A stretch of 64,000 nt of DNA from Bactericera cockerelli (Eukaryota > Arthropoda > Insecta > Hemiptera > Triozidae). The notes under the pieces are model-generated. The model did not search any database. It saw nothing but the letters and a program-made list of their open reading frames with translations, and had not been told where the DNA came from. The position numbers and the translations under genes were made by a program. Positions 9,565 to 18,361 of this stretch are shown here, piece after piece. The stretch covers positions 11,033,588 to 11,097,587 of the forward strand of contig CM044959.1 of the NCBI GenBank assembly GCA_024516035.1, in the 5' to 3' direction. Position 1 is the stretch's first letter; each line of letters begins with the position of its first letter.

Positions 9565-9680
9565 AAGAGAGAGAGAGAAAGTCAGTAAGTAAGTAAGTAA
9601 GTAGTGAGTGATGAGTGAGTGGTGAGTGAGTGAGTGATGAGTGAGTGGGAGAGAAAGAGAGAGAGACAGAGAGAAAGAAA
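9565..9680. repeat. GA/GTGA low-complexity tract
   Basis: Runs of gaga, aagt and gagtgatgagtgagtgg. The serine/leucine-rich open frames on the minus strand are artefacts. Confidence 0.9.
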
Positions 9681-9714
9681 TAAAAATATGCTGATATTTC
9701 AAGTAAATAGTTAT

Positions 9715-9860
9715 GAAAAGCTATCATATTTGCGTTGATCGCAATCGTGATATCACAACTAATCAAATTCACTTTACTAAATATTTGCTTAACTTCGGTC
9801 TTGAATCACCGACCTCCGATTACAAGTCCGTCGTTTTATCGATCAAGCTACTGATGTCGA
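9715..9860 (-). mobile_element. SINE family B (inverted)
   Basis: Read on the minus strand: tagcttgatcgataaaacg, then a B-box-like ggtgattcaagacc, and the tail with ttgtgatatcacgattgcg. It matches 18890-19015 and 21277-21375. Confidence 0.65.
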
Positions 9861-9879
9861 TCTGCTTTTTAATGCTTAA

Positions 9880-10165
9880 TTGTCTGGCTGGGGGACGTTG
9901 TCTGGCTGGGGGACGTTAAACAGAGAGAAGACCAGTGTCTCGCTAGAGGACTATAAACAGAGAACAGACTAGCCAACCCTTACAAGCCAGGCTAGCTTGC
10001 AGTTTCCTTAGGGTTTAATGGCTTGTACAGAAAAGTCCAAGTCCTCATGATGGTTGATCGCACATAGAAATATGTGGTTCAGGACGAGCCAACTTTGAAA
10101 TAAAGTTGGCTGGAGACCATCACTCACCCCTCCAGCTGTAGCCAAGCTGGCTACAACAACAACAT
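9880..10165. mobile_element. Repeat family E, longest copy
   Basis: It runs from gggggacgttaaacagagag through ccaacccttacaagccagg, tgatggttgatcgcacat and ggctggagaccatcactca to gtagccaagctggctacaa. A 17-bp piece (tgtctggctgggggacg) is doubled at its left edge. Inverted copies lie at 11711 and 18030. It is probably a SINE, but the head is not clearly tRNA-like. Confidence 0.65.
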
Positions 10166-10323
10166 CTGCTTTTTAAAGTAGGTATACACTATCACACAGG
10201 TATACCCTAACTTACACGTAAATGCAATAGTATTATTGTGTGTGAAATTGTGTATGCATAAAAAATAAACAAATAAAATAAAAAAGTTTTCAATTCTTTT
10301 CTAACTTGTTTCCATGTCCCCAG

Positions 10324-10557
10324 GCTCCAACGAAGATCTTCCCTCACTGAGCGGAAGCAAACAGTTCCGACAGCTCCTGAACGAGTTCGCTCAGAAACCG
10401 ATTCTAGATCTGTTCGAGGACCGGAGTGAGTTGACTCAGTTGCGAGAGATGAAAGAGAGTGAACTGACTCGCTACATTGAGCAGTTCCTGAGTGTACTGA
10501 ACCGCTCCCCAGTGACTGATGTGACTCCTGGCAGCCAGTACTACACCAGTTTGCTAG
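10324..10557 (+). CDS. NUP160: Nup160 exon 4
   Basis: A gtccccag acceptor is followed by GC, completing Gly with the G from exon 3. It encodes GSNEDLPSLSGSKQFRQLLN ... FAQKPILDLFEDRSEL ... LTRYIEQFLSVLNRSPVTDV ... YYTSLLG and ends phase 1 (CTA G|gtaagt). It is helical and Leu-rich, consistent with the Nup160 solenoid. Its 3' part is the first unit of a 162-bp tandem array. Confidence 0.87.
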
Positions 10558-11085
10558 GTAAGTTTAGAATGAAGTGAGTCGACTCAGGAGTGAGTGACTC
10601 AGTTGATAAAATGAAGGAGATTGAACTGACTCGCTACATTGAGCAGTTCCTGAGTGTACTGAACCGCTCCCCAGTGACTGATGTGACTCCTGGCAGCCAG
10701 TACTACACCAGTTTGCTAGGTGAGTTTAGAATGAAGTGATTCGACTCAGGAGTGAGTGACTCAGTTGATAAAATGAAGGAGATTGAACTGACTCGCTACA
10801 TTGAGCAGTTCCTGAGTGTACTGAACCGCTCCCCAGTGACTGATGTGACTCCTGGCAGCCAGTACTACACCAGTTTGCTAGGTGAGTTTAGAATGAAGTG
10901 ATTCGACTCAGGAGTGAGTGACTCAGTTGATAAAATGAAGGAGATTGAACTGACTCGCTACATTGAGCAGTTCCTGAGTGTACTGAACCGCTCCCCAGTG
11001 ACCGACGTGACTCCTGGCAGCCAGTACTACACCAGCTTGCTAGGTGAGTTTAGAATGAAGTGAACTCGCATTGCAAGCTTGTACC
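10438..11085 (+). repeat. 162-bp tandem array of the exon 4 3' end (4 units)
   Basis: The real exon end plus 30 bases of intron is followed by three further copies (starting near 10601, 10763 and 10925) that keep ELTRYIEQFLSVLNRSP to the CTAG|gtgagt donor. Each copy has lost one base at its front relative to the exon and runs into TGA after the donor (GEFRMK-stop), so they are decoys rather than usable exons. The fourth unit has drifted slightly (accgacgtg, accagcttg). Confidence 0.92.
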
Positions 11086-11125
11086 CCGTCGAAATCAAAT
11101 AAAAAAAGGTACTACCTACAAAGAA

Positions 11126-11240
11126 ATAGAAAAAAAAGTTGGTAATCTCTTAGTTGATAATCTCTTGTTTGATAATATCTTATTTGATAATCTCTTACTA
11201 GATAACCTCCTTATTTGATAACCTCTTAGTTGATAATCCA
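11126..11240. repeat. Short tandem repeat before exon 5
   Basis: About six imperfect units of ttgataatctctta (14-18 bp), ending 30 bp before the exon 5 acceptor. Confidence 0.75.
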
Positions 11241-11272
11241 TCTCATTTCCACACCTCCCCTCCTCCCCCCAG

Positions 11273-11484
11273 GCGTGAATCTCCTGAGCATGTCTCTGAA
11301 CCAGGTGGCAGAGCTTCGCCTCCGCCTGGCCTGCAACCTGGTGATCGTGCTTCGCACCCGGGAGGGCTCGTTGTTCGACCGCTACTACGAGAGTCTCTGG
11401 CAGCAGATCCGCGACGCGTGGATCCTGACCTGGCTCCAGAACAACGTGGATCCGCGCTCCCAGGACAGTGTGCTGCTCGGATTT
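11273..11484 (+). CDS. NUP160: Nup160 exon 5
   Basis: After a C-rich acceptor (ctcccccccag) it encodes VNLLSMSLNQVAELRLRLAC ... LVIVLRTREGSLFDRYYESL ... ILTWLQNNVDPRSQ ... LLGF, phase 1 to phase 0. The pattern 'helix ending in a resected LACNLVIVLRT' corresponds to the Nup160 segment that reads RFLICRDLLILQ in vertebrates. The donor is TTT|gtgagt, which is less canonical at position -1. Confidence 0.88.
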
Positions 11485-11710
11485 GTGAGTGGTTTTTTCT
11501 TAGTTGTTGTTGTGTTTTTTTATTATTATTATTTTTATAAGTGATTTTATTTTATTTTATTTTTGCATCAAATTTATTATAAGATATAAACTAGAATACA
11601 TAATTTATAAAGAATATAACATATAGACTTAATACTAAAATATATCTGTCTTATAATACTTAGGTAATAATAGTTCCTTAACACTACTTTCGGAGAAGTT
11701 AATGTTAATG
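11485..11710. other. Intron 5 start, no element seen
   Basis: A+T-rich sequence with a TTTTATTTTATTTT run. Nothing is recognisable before family E begins. Confidence 0.4.
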
Positions 11711-11946
11711 TTGTTGTTTTAACCAGCTTGGCTACAGCTGGAGGGGTGAGTGATGGTCTCCAGCCATTTTTATTTCAAAGTTGGCTCGTCCTGAACCCCA
11801 TATTTCCATGTGCGATCAACCATCATGAGGACTTGGACTTTTCTTTATAAGCCATTGAACCCTTAGGAAACTTCAAGCTAGCCTGGCTTGTAAGGGTTGG
11901 CTAGTCTATTCTCTGTTTATAGTCCTCTAGCCAGACTATAAACATT
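11711..11946. mobile_element. Repeat family E (inverted relative to 9880)
   Basis: It runs from accagcttggctacagctgg to gtttatagtcctctagc and matches 9880-10165 in reverse, but lacks the gacgttaaac end. Confidence 0.65.
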
Positions 11947-11950
11947 CTTT

Positions 11951-12157
11951 CTGTCTCGGTAGCTCAGTGGTAAAGGCGGCACTCTGTGAATCCAGAGATT
12001 CCAAAGGTCGTGGGTTCGAAACCCAGCCGGGACATGACAAGTTATCCTCCCATTTGGAAGTTTTACCACATAATAATGCGTTTTGGGGTAACTGCTGGAA
12101 TAATAGGGCTTAATAGTCCTAATCGGGCAGTATAAACAAGGCGATATTATTATTATT
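11951..12157 (+). mobile_element. SINE family A
   Basis: tctcggtagctcagtggtaa head, B box GGGTTCGAAACCC, body and ggcgatattattatt tail as in the 1331 copy. It is inserted directly after the family E copy. Confidence 0.8.
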
Positions 12158-12249
12158 TCTTCTTAAGATGAGTTCTTCATAGCCTTTTTTTGTAGACAAG
12201 AAAAACAAACTGGTGTGACATCTCACAACTTTTCCTATCCCCCCACCCA

Positions 12250-13010
12250 AAAAGAAGTCACATTCGGCCACTGGTGACTGAACGATAACACTTAACAAAC
12301 AAAAAAAATTCACGAGAGAGAGAGAGTGAGAGAGACGGGAGGAGGGGGAGGGGAAGGGGGGGAAAAAACGCTTGCATACGAGTCTGCAACCATTGGGACA
12401 TTTTCATCTTTACTATTCAAGGTCTAAAACTTAACTGACCAAATTTCGTATTGTGCGCATGACACATACTTTTTCTCTTCTCTCTCTTTTTATAATTTAA
12501 TATTTCGTTACATAATTTCGTTACATAATTTTGGTTATGTGCCAGAGCAAAGACATGAAAATGTCAAAAAAATATGTCAAATTCGTAATCAGCACTTCAA
12601 AATTCATTCGATTTGATATGTCACAACCCCCATAAAAAAATGCCTTCAGTGCCCAAATCAGGCTGGTCACAGACCAACTTTAAAATCTTCAATGAAATGG
12701 TAAAATATTGTGTGGAATTAAATTATCATTGAGAAAATTTCATTGAAATAAATTTTTAAAAAGAAGTCAAATTCGGCCACTGGTGACTGAACGATAACAC
12801 TTAACGAAAAAAAAAATATGTCAAATTCGTAATCAGCACTTCAAAATTCATTCGACTTGATATGTCACAACCCCCATAAAAAAATGCCTTCAGTGCCCAA
12901 ATCAGGCTGGTCACAGACCAACTTTAAAATCTTCAATGAAATGGTAAAATATTGTGTGGAATTAAATTACCATTGAGAAAATTTCATTGAAATAAATTTC
13001 AGTAAACAAC
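12250..13010. repeat. Intronic duplication, unit about 245 bp
   Basis: The block 12572-12753 (tatgtcaaattcgtaatcag ... gagaaaatttcattg) is repeated at 12817-12998 with only a few differences. The preceding aagaagtca(c)attcggcca block (12252) is repeated at 12760. A GA-rich tract lies at 12312-12365. There is no coding potential. Confidence 0.85.
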
Positions 13011-13199
13011 GACTGACGGATCACGAGATACACTCAATCACACAAAAAATAAAGGGATGAGGGTTTTAGGTTTAGCATGTCTCCAGGTCTCCTATATTCT
13101 CGCCCATAGTCACGGCACACCGTCCCTCCCTCACCTCCACAACCCCTCAAGTTAACATTATAATAATAATAATAATAACTCTTTATAATAACTGCTGAT

Positions 13200-13832
13200 T
13201 TATTGACAAGAATAATATTGACAAAGGGCGTGATTATTGCCTGAGGCAATCTCTGCCATCAAACCCATATCGCTGCCATGAAACCCATATCTCTGTCATC
13301 AAACCCATATCTCTGCCATGAAACCCATATCTCTGTCATCAAACCCATATCTCTGTCATCAAACCCATATCTCTGTCATCAAACCCATACCTCTGCCATG
13401 AAACCCATATCTCTGTCATCAAACCCATATCTCTGTCATCAAACCCATATCTCTGCCATGAAACCCATATCTCTGTCATCAAACCCATATCTCTGTCATC
13501 AAACCCATATCTCTGCCATGAAACCCATATCGCTGCCATCAAACCCATATCTCTGTCATCAAACCCATATCTCTGCCATGAAACCCATATCTCTGTCATC
13601 AAACCCATATCTCTGCCATGAAACCCATATCTCTGCCATGAAACCCATATCTCTGTCATCAAACCCATATCTCTGCCATGAAACCCATATCTCTGTCATC
13701 AAACCCATATCTCTGCCATGAAACCCATATCTCTGTCATCAAACCCATATCTCTGCCATCAAACCCATATCTCTGCCATCAAACCCATATCTCTGTCATC
13801 AAACCCATATCTCTGCCATCAAACTCATAACA
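13200..13832. repeat. 20-bp minisatellite grown from a family F tail
   Basis: About 28 units of aaacccatatctctgtcatc (13256-13826), with c/t and g/c variants arranged in higher-order pairs. It begins exactly where the family F copy (13205-13265: gacaaagggcgtgattattg, aatctctgccatc) ends, so the minisatellite was probably seeded by that tail. Open frames on both strands (HISAMKPISL; GLMTEIWVSW) are artefacts. Confidence 0.95.
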
Positions 13833-13868
13833 TTAATTAATCACATCTCCCCTATTCTCCCCCATCAG

Positions 13869-14129
13869 GTGGCCTCCACCGACCTGCGTCACCCCCAACT
13901 CATGGCCACGGCTCACCTCCTCGCCTCTCACCCACACACCTCCATCGTCCAGCATCTCGCCCAGAGCCCGGACCTAGCGCCCTTCCTGCAGGACTTGGCT
14001 CGTCTGCTGGACTACTCTGGCTGGAAGTATGAGCTGATGGGCTCCTACCTCAGCTCCGGCCAGGACAAGCAGGCCTTCGCCATCGTGAAGGAGTTCAGCC
14101 GACAGGCCAACCTGGACTACTTCATTCAG
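13869..14129 (+). CDS. NUP160: Nup160 exon 6
   Basis: A ccccatcag acceptor is followed by VASTDLRHPQLMATAHLLAS ... VQHLAQSPDLAPFLQDLARL ... WKYELMGSYLSSGQDKQAFA ... VKEFSRQANLDYFIQ, 87 codons in phase 0 at both ends. The tandem helices 'ELMGSYLSSGQDKQAF..F' match the TPR-like helix pair of Nup160 (vertebrate FMLGRCYLVTGEGQKALECF). The donor is CAG|gtaata. Confidence 0.9.
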
Positions 14130-14165
14130 GTAATAATAATTAATAATTCCGTGTCCGTGAGATAG

Positions 14166-14487
14166 GTATTGATACCTAAAGCACGGTTGTGAGAGGATTA
14201 TATGGACGCCCAGATCTAATGTCTAAGCTCCTTTCATGTCCATTGATTCTATTTGGTTTTAACGTCCTGACTTGAGGTAGATAGGACGGGGGAATTATCC
14301 TCCATTCGCTGGGAATTGTACCAGCTACCCACATTAACCTCACCCAGCCTGGGTAGGGCCGGAAGTGCCAGCCTCATATGTTCGGAGGAACAGAATTTTC
14401 TGTGCGAAAAGTCTGCTCCAACCGGGAATCGAACTCAGGATCTTGGGACTACGGGCAGTAGTCACAACCGTTACGCCACGGAGGCTG
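14166..14487 (-). mobile_element. SINE D with tRNA head, uninterrupted copy
   Basis: Read on the minus strand: head gcctccgtggcgtaacgg, B box GAGTTCGATTCCCGG, then the D core and the long tail. It is the reference copy for the split element at 8236-8897 and keeps the empty site of the insertion there. Confidence 0.78.
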
Positions 14488-14529
14488 GCTTCATACAGGT
14501 GAACTATAATATTTTTTTTTTAAATTTAG

Positions 14530-14745
14530 TTTTAAAAGTTAAATAATGTGCCCCGGAAGCGCTTTCGCATGGCTTCAGGGCACTTTACCTTACACCCACT
14601 CCATTACGGAAACTGTAAAAATCGGTTAGAATCTTCCGCTCCGCCCGCGATTCGAACCCGCAACATTTGGGTCAGTAAGCAATGCTATTAACCATGCTAT
14701 TGTTTTTGGGTTTAACGTCGCTTTCAACTACATGGTCAATTGGTC
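14530..14745 (-). mobile_element. Second tRNA-headed SINE (inverted)
   Basis: On the minus strand a B box lies in GGGTTCGAATCGCGGG, preceded by an A-box-like atagcattgcttactgac. Sequence resembling the D tail (gggtttaacgtcgctttcaa, ggtcatatcacgac) is attached at 14705-14755. Confidence 0.55.
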
Positions 14746-14780
14746 ATATCACGACTAACCAATCTTAAGTCATTACTAAT

Positions 14781-14878
14781 GTAATGTAAAAAGCCTTTAT
14801 TTGTACAATTAAATTTACACACAACATAAATACATATTGTATGGTCATCTTGTACAAAATCAGATTAATATCTGAGGA
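14781..14878 (-). mobile_element. 5'-truncated LINE 3' tail
   Basis: A 98-bp insert sits between perfect 16-bp target-site duplications (ttaagtcattactaat at 14765-14780 and 14879-14894). On the minus strand it ends tgtacaaataaaggc then tttttacattac, so it carries a polyadenylation signal AATAAA just before its end, as expected of a severely 5'-truncated retroposon. Confidence 0.75.
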
Positions 14879-14921
14879 TTAAGTCATTACTAATCACAGG
14901 AAAAATCCTGTTCCTCTCCAG

Positions 14922-15130
14922 GTGATAGACATCCTCAGCCAGTTCCTCTTGTCTGAGTACACGATCGAGAAAGTTGAGAAAAATAGTATTAATTCATTGT
15001 TCTATGCTTTTTATTCAAATTCTAGTGCATATCTCGTTGATATTTTGGTTAATTTGGGCATATTGATATTCATATAATCCAATCTTTAGCTATTATAAAA
15101 AAAAAATCCCGTCCCTCTCCTGGTGATCGA
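14922..15130 (+). pseudogene. NUP160 exon 7 5' edge, diverged copy
   Basis: After a ctctccag acceptor, the sequence VIDILSQFLLSEYTIEKVEK matches the start of exon 7 (VIDIFSRFLSCEYVIEIIH) with several changes, then turns into intron sequence. Two further tandem copies that keep only the 'cctggtgatcgacg' edge follow at about 15118 and 16060. The block gagaaagttgagaaaaa ... gctattat is therefore present three times (about 14966, 15141 and 16082). Confidence 0.8.
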
Positions 15131-15177
15131 CGTAAATGACCGAGAAAGTTGAGAAAAACAATATTATTATTCATTCA

Positions 15178-15179
<2 letters not shown>

Positions 15180-15208
<29 letters not shown>

Positions 15209-15455
15209 TGGGGTTTAACGTCGCTTTCAACTGCCATGGTCATATCACGACGGGGGTTTTACCCTCCATTCGCAGGAAACTCACAAACCTGCTACTCACA
15301 TTGACCTCACCCAGCCTGAGTGGGGCCGGGAAAAGCCAGCGTCACGAGAATTAGAATTTGAATGGTCACCCATCCAAGTCTTAACCTCGCTGGATGTCGC
15401 TTAACTTCGGTGTTCTGAAGGGAACCGGTGTATTCAACATGCCATCGACGCTGGC
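15180..15455 (-). mobile_element. 5S rRNA-derived SINE with family D core
   Basis: On the minus strand the head (15455 to about 15361) reads gccagcgtcgatggcatg, ttgaatacaccggttccc, accgaagttaagcgacat and cttggatgggtgacc, in the order and spacing of eukaryotic 5S rRNA including its internal pol III promoter. It is followed by the D core (cactcaggctgggtgaggtc) and tail ending ttaaacccc and a poly-A (poly-T on plus). Target-site duplications of ttcattcatt flank it (15170-15179 and 15456-15465). Confidence 0.88.
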
Positions 15456-15546
15456 TTCATTCATTCTTCTATGCTTTTCATTCAAATTCTAGTGCATATC
15501 TCGTTGATATGTTGGTTAATATAGGCATTTTGATATTCATATAATC

Positions 15547-16013
15547 CAGGGGTCTTCAACCTGTGTCCCGCGGGCCACTTGTGGCCCGCCGAGTCATTTT
15601 TGGTGGCCCGCGAGCTCATTCATGCTATTTCCTATTTCTTCCAGCACTAGCCGGTCAAATTTTTTTTTGTTATGCAAAAGTTACGAGTAGTGACAAATCC
15701 GCCGTGATTCGAACCCGGGTCTCCCACCTACAAGACTAGTGCATTGACCAACACTCAGCCATGGGAGCCAAACTGATATAGAAATTTTTCCCTGCTGTAC
15801 AATTTTTTTTTTTTAAATTTCTAGTTTTTGTATAAAAAAAATTGCGTGAAACAATTTTTATTTTATTTTTTTGCAAATAAAAATACCAACACTTGTTCCT
15901 GAAATTTCAACCCCCCCCCCCCCCCCCCCTTAATTTAGGTTTCTAATAGTGGCCCGCTGACTTTTCTGGAAAAGAAATATGGCCCAGAGTCTGAAAAAGG
16001 TTGAAGACCCCTG
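15547..16013. mobile_element. Non-autonomous hAT element
   Basis: The ends CAGGGGTCTTCAACCT and AGGTTGAAGACCCCTG are perfect 16-bp inverted repeats, flanked by a perfect 8-bp duplication (atataatc at 15539-15546 and 16014-16021). The gtggcccgccgag / gtggcccgcgag subterminal repeats are typical of hAT elements. It has no transposase. The tandem sister copy at 15071-15080 keeps the empty site. Confidence 0.93.
15690..15778 (-). mobile_element. tRNA-like SINE head inside the hAT element
   Basis: On the minus strand: tggctcccatggctgagtg (A-box-like) and B box GGTTCGAATCACGGC. It is nested in, or was carried by, the hAT element. Confidence 0.55.
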
Positions 16014-16186
16014 ATATAATCCAATTTTTAGCTATTATAAAAAAAAAATCCCGTCCCTCTCCTGGTGATCGACGTAAATGACCGAGAAAGTTGAGAAAAA
16101 CAATATTATTATTCATTCATTCTTCCATGCTTTTTATTCAAATTCCAGTGCATATGTCGTTGATATTTCTAGTGCATGTCTTGTCT

Positions 16187-16350
16187 GTCCCGGTAGTTCA
16201 GTGGTAAAGGCGGTGGTGGGTTCGAAACCCAGCCGGGACATGACAAGTTATCTTCCCATTTGGGATTTTTACCACATAATAATATGTCTTACTGCTGGAA
16301 TAATGTTACATCAATAGTCTTAATCGGGCAGTATAAATAAGGCGATATTA
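16187..16350 (+). mobile_element. SINE family A, internally deleted
   Basis: tcccggtagttcagtggtaa is joined directly to ggtgggttcgaaacccag, so about 30 bases between the A and B boxes are missing. The body and ggcgatatta end are intact. Confidence 0.75.
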
Positions 16351-16419
16351 TCATTTTTGGTTAATTTCGGCATTTTGATATTCATATATTTTGATAATCC
16401 TTAGCTTTTCTTCTTTTTT

Positions 16420-16626
16420 TGTATCCCGCTTAAGCAGGGTCGACGTTGTTCAACCTCATGGTTGAGGTTGGTTGGTTTTGGCACGTTTTTACGGCTGGAT
16501 GCCCTTCCCAACGCCAACGATTCTACTTAATTTAATGTCCCGGATTAGGACGGGGTTTTACCCTCTATTCGCTGGGAATCGTACCAGCTACCCACATTGA
16601 CCTCACCCAACCTGGGTAGGCTGGAT
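16420..16626 (-). mobile_element. Repeat remnant ending in SINE D core
   Basis: An unclassified repeat (cccgcttaagcagggtcgac, gatgcccttcccaacgcc) at 16425-16520 is followed by a partial inverted D core (ggacggggttttaccctc, accctgggtagg-type). It ends about 40 bp before the exon 7 acceptor. Confidence 0.45.
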
Positions 16627-16664
16627 GAGGTTACACAAAAAAAAATCCCGTCCCTCCTCGCCAG

Positions 16665-16983
16665 GTGATCGACATCTTCAGCCGGTTCCTCTCGTGCGAG
16701 TACGTGATAGAGATCATTCACGTGGCTCTGGACACCCTAGGCCCCGCCTCCTCCAACACGAGGGAGTGCTCTGTCCTCTACTCCATCCTGTTCGACAACC
16801 AGCTGCGCCTCAGGGGACTACGGGCGCGCGCTCGACACCATCCTGGCCAATCAGGACACGAGCAAGGCGCACACCAACCTGCACGTGCTCATCCTGAGCA
16901 TGATGGAGGCGGGGGAGGCGAGGCTACTGCTAGAGCTTCTCACTCCGGAGGAGGCGAGCAACACGTGCAGGATAGTGCCCGAG
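16665..16983 (+). CDS. NUP160: Nup160 exon 7, with a 1-nt frameshift
   Basis: It encodes VIDIFSRFLSCEYVIEIIHV ... NTRECSVLYSILFDNQLRLR, then the frame breaks at GGGG (16813-16816). Discounting one G restores DYGRALDTILANQDTSKAHT ... LHVLILSMMEAGEARLLLEL ... ASNTCRIVPE. With 318 instead of 319 bases the exon is phase 0 at both ends, exactly as exons 6 and 8 require, so the extra base is either an assembly error in a homopolymer or a real disabling mutation. The content matches Nup160 helices (vertebrate VIQLATSAI ... SSRQLDCLRQLVVVLCE). The donor GAG|gtgagt is repeated many times downstream. Confidence 0.85.
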
Positions 16984-17560
16984 GTGAGTGTGGATACATG
17001 CAGGATAGTGCCCGAGGTGAGTGTTGACACATGCAGGATAGTGCCCGAGGTGAGTGTGGACACATGCAGGATAGTGCCCGAGGTGAGTGTTGACACATGC
17101 AGGATAGTGCCCGAGGTGAGTGTGGACACATGCAGGATAGTGCCCGAGGTGAGTGTTGACACATGCAGGATAGTGCCCGAGGTGAGTGTGGACACATGCA
17201 GGATAGTGCCCGAGGTGAGTGTTGACACATGCAGGATAGTGCCCGAGGTGAGTGTGGACACATGCAGGATAGTGCCCGAGGTGAGTGTGGACACATGCAG
17301 GATAGTGCCCGAGGTGAGTGTGGACACATGCAGGATAGTGCCCGAGGTGAGTGTGGACACATGCAGGATAGTGCCCGAGGTGAGTGTTGACACATGCAGG
17401 ATAGTGCCCGAGGTGAGTGTGGAACTGTGGACACGTGCAGGATAGTGCCCGAGGTGAGTGTGGACACATGCAGGATAGTGCCCGAGGTGAGTGTGGACAC
17501 ATGCAGGATAGTGCCCGAGGTGAGTGTGGACACATGCAGGATAGTGCCCGAGGTGAGTGT
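16960..17560 (+). repeat. 33-bp tandem array of the exon 7 donor edge
   Basis: About 18 units of (gtgagtgtggacacatgcag + gatagtgcccgag), each containing CCCGAG|gtgagtgt. Because the unit is exactly 11 codons, the exon frame reads on as VSVDTCRIVPE repeats for 13 units until an 8-base insertion near 17420 causes a stop. Units alternate between gtgtgga and gtgttga types. Confidence 0.95.
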
Positions 17561-17600
17561 TGAGTAGAATTTTTTTTGGACATTAATCTGGTCTAGTTTT

Positions 17601-17700
17601 TTTTACGGGCAAAATTCAAGGAAAAAGATCTATTGGAAGACCCAGGAACATGTGGATGAATGATTTTTGACGTTGGCAGACTTTCATCACATCAGATGAT
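17601..17700 (+). pseudogene. LINE ORF2 C-terminal relic
   Basis: The frame from 17608 reads GKIQGKRSIGRPRNMWMNDF before a TGA and then RWQTFITSDDSEIK. The K-RSIGRPR..W..D signature is familiar from the C-terminal region of insect non-LTR retrotransposons. It is very short and decayed. Confidence 0.55.
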
Positions 17701-17904
17701 TCAGAAATTAAAATCAAGAGCCGAACAGATATATCATGATCAATTGATCACAAACCTTCAGTAATTGGAGTCCGTGTTACAAGGAAAAGAAAAATGAGTT
17801 TTTCACAGCTTTTTTAATTTCGAAGCCATGAATTTTCCTCATTTATTTGAGTTTTTGGCATTTATAGGACTCAGTTTAGCATTGCACGAATAAAGTTAAA
17901 GTTA

Positions 17905-18028
17905 AGTTTTCATATTTGTTCACTTTCGTGATATCACAACTACTCAAACTCGCTTTATTATAATTACGCTGAAAATTTGACTCGAACCGACGACTTCCAG
18001 GTTACAAGTCTGCCGCCTTATCCATTGT
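17905..18028 (-). mobile_element. SINE family B (inverted)
   Basis: tcatatttgttcactttcg, gatatcacaactactcaa, then a B-box-like gactcgaaccgacgacttcc. It is truncated at its head by the following family E copy. Confidence 0.65.
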
Positions 18029-18029
18029 T

Positions 18030-18303
18030 GCCATTGTTGTAGCGAGCTTGGCTATAGCTGGTGGGGTGCGTGATGGTCTCCAGCCAACTTTATTTCAAAG
18101 TTGGCTCGTCCTGAACCACATATTTCTATGTTCGATCAACCATCATGAGGACTTGGGCTTTTTTTTATAGCCTTTAAACCCTTAGGAAACTGCAAGCCAG
18201 CCTGGCTTGTAAAGGTTGGCCAGTTTATTCTCTGTTCATAGTCCTCTAGCGAGTTGCGAGACAATGGTCTTCTCCCTGTTTAACGTCCCCCAGACAGACT
18301 AAC
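18030..18303. mobile_element. Repeat family E
   Basis: gagcttggctatagctggtg ... ccaactttatttcaaagttg ... tctccctgtttaacgtcccc. This is the same orientation as 11711. A fragment of this family sits at the junction of every exon-12 copy in the large array. Confidence 0.68.
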
Positions 18304-18361
18304 TAGCCTTATCCAGCTACTGTGGTCGGTTTTTAAATTTATTTCCATCCACCTTTCTCAG

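Noticed and set aside
13278..13721. Open frames HISAMKPISL and GLMTEIWVSW on both strands
   Set aside because: They follow from the 20-bp minisatellite and have no splice or promoter context.
15361..15455. A functional 5S rRNA gene
   Set aside because: It is truncated and substituted, joined to a SINE core, and flanked by target-site duplications.
16851..17583. 180-217 residue minus-strand frames over the 33-bp array
   Set aside because: Repeat artefacts; three frames are open simultaneously.
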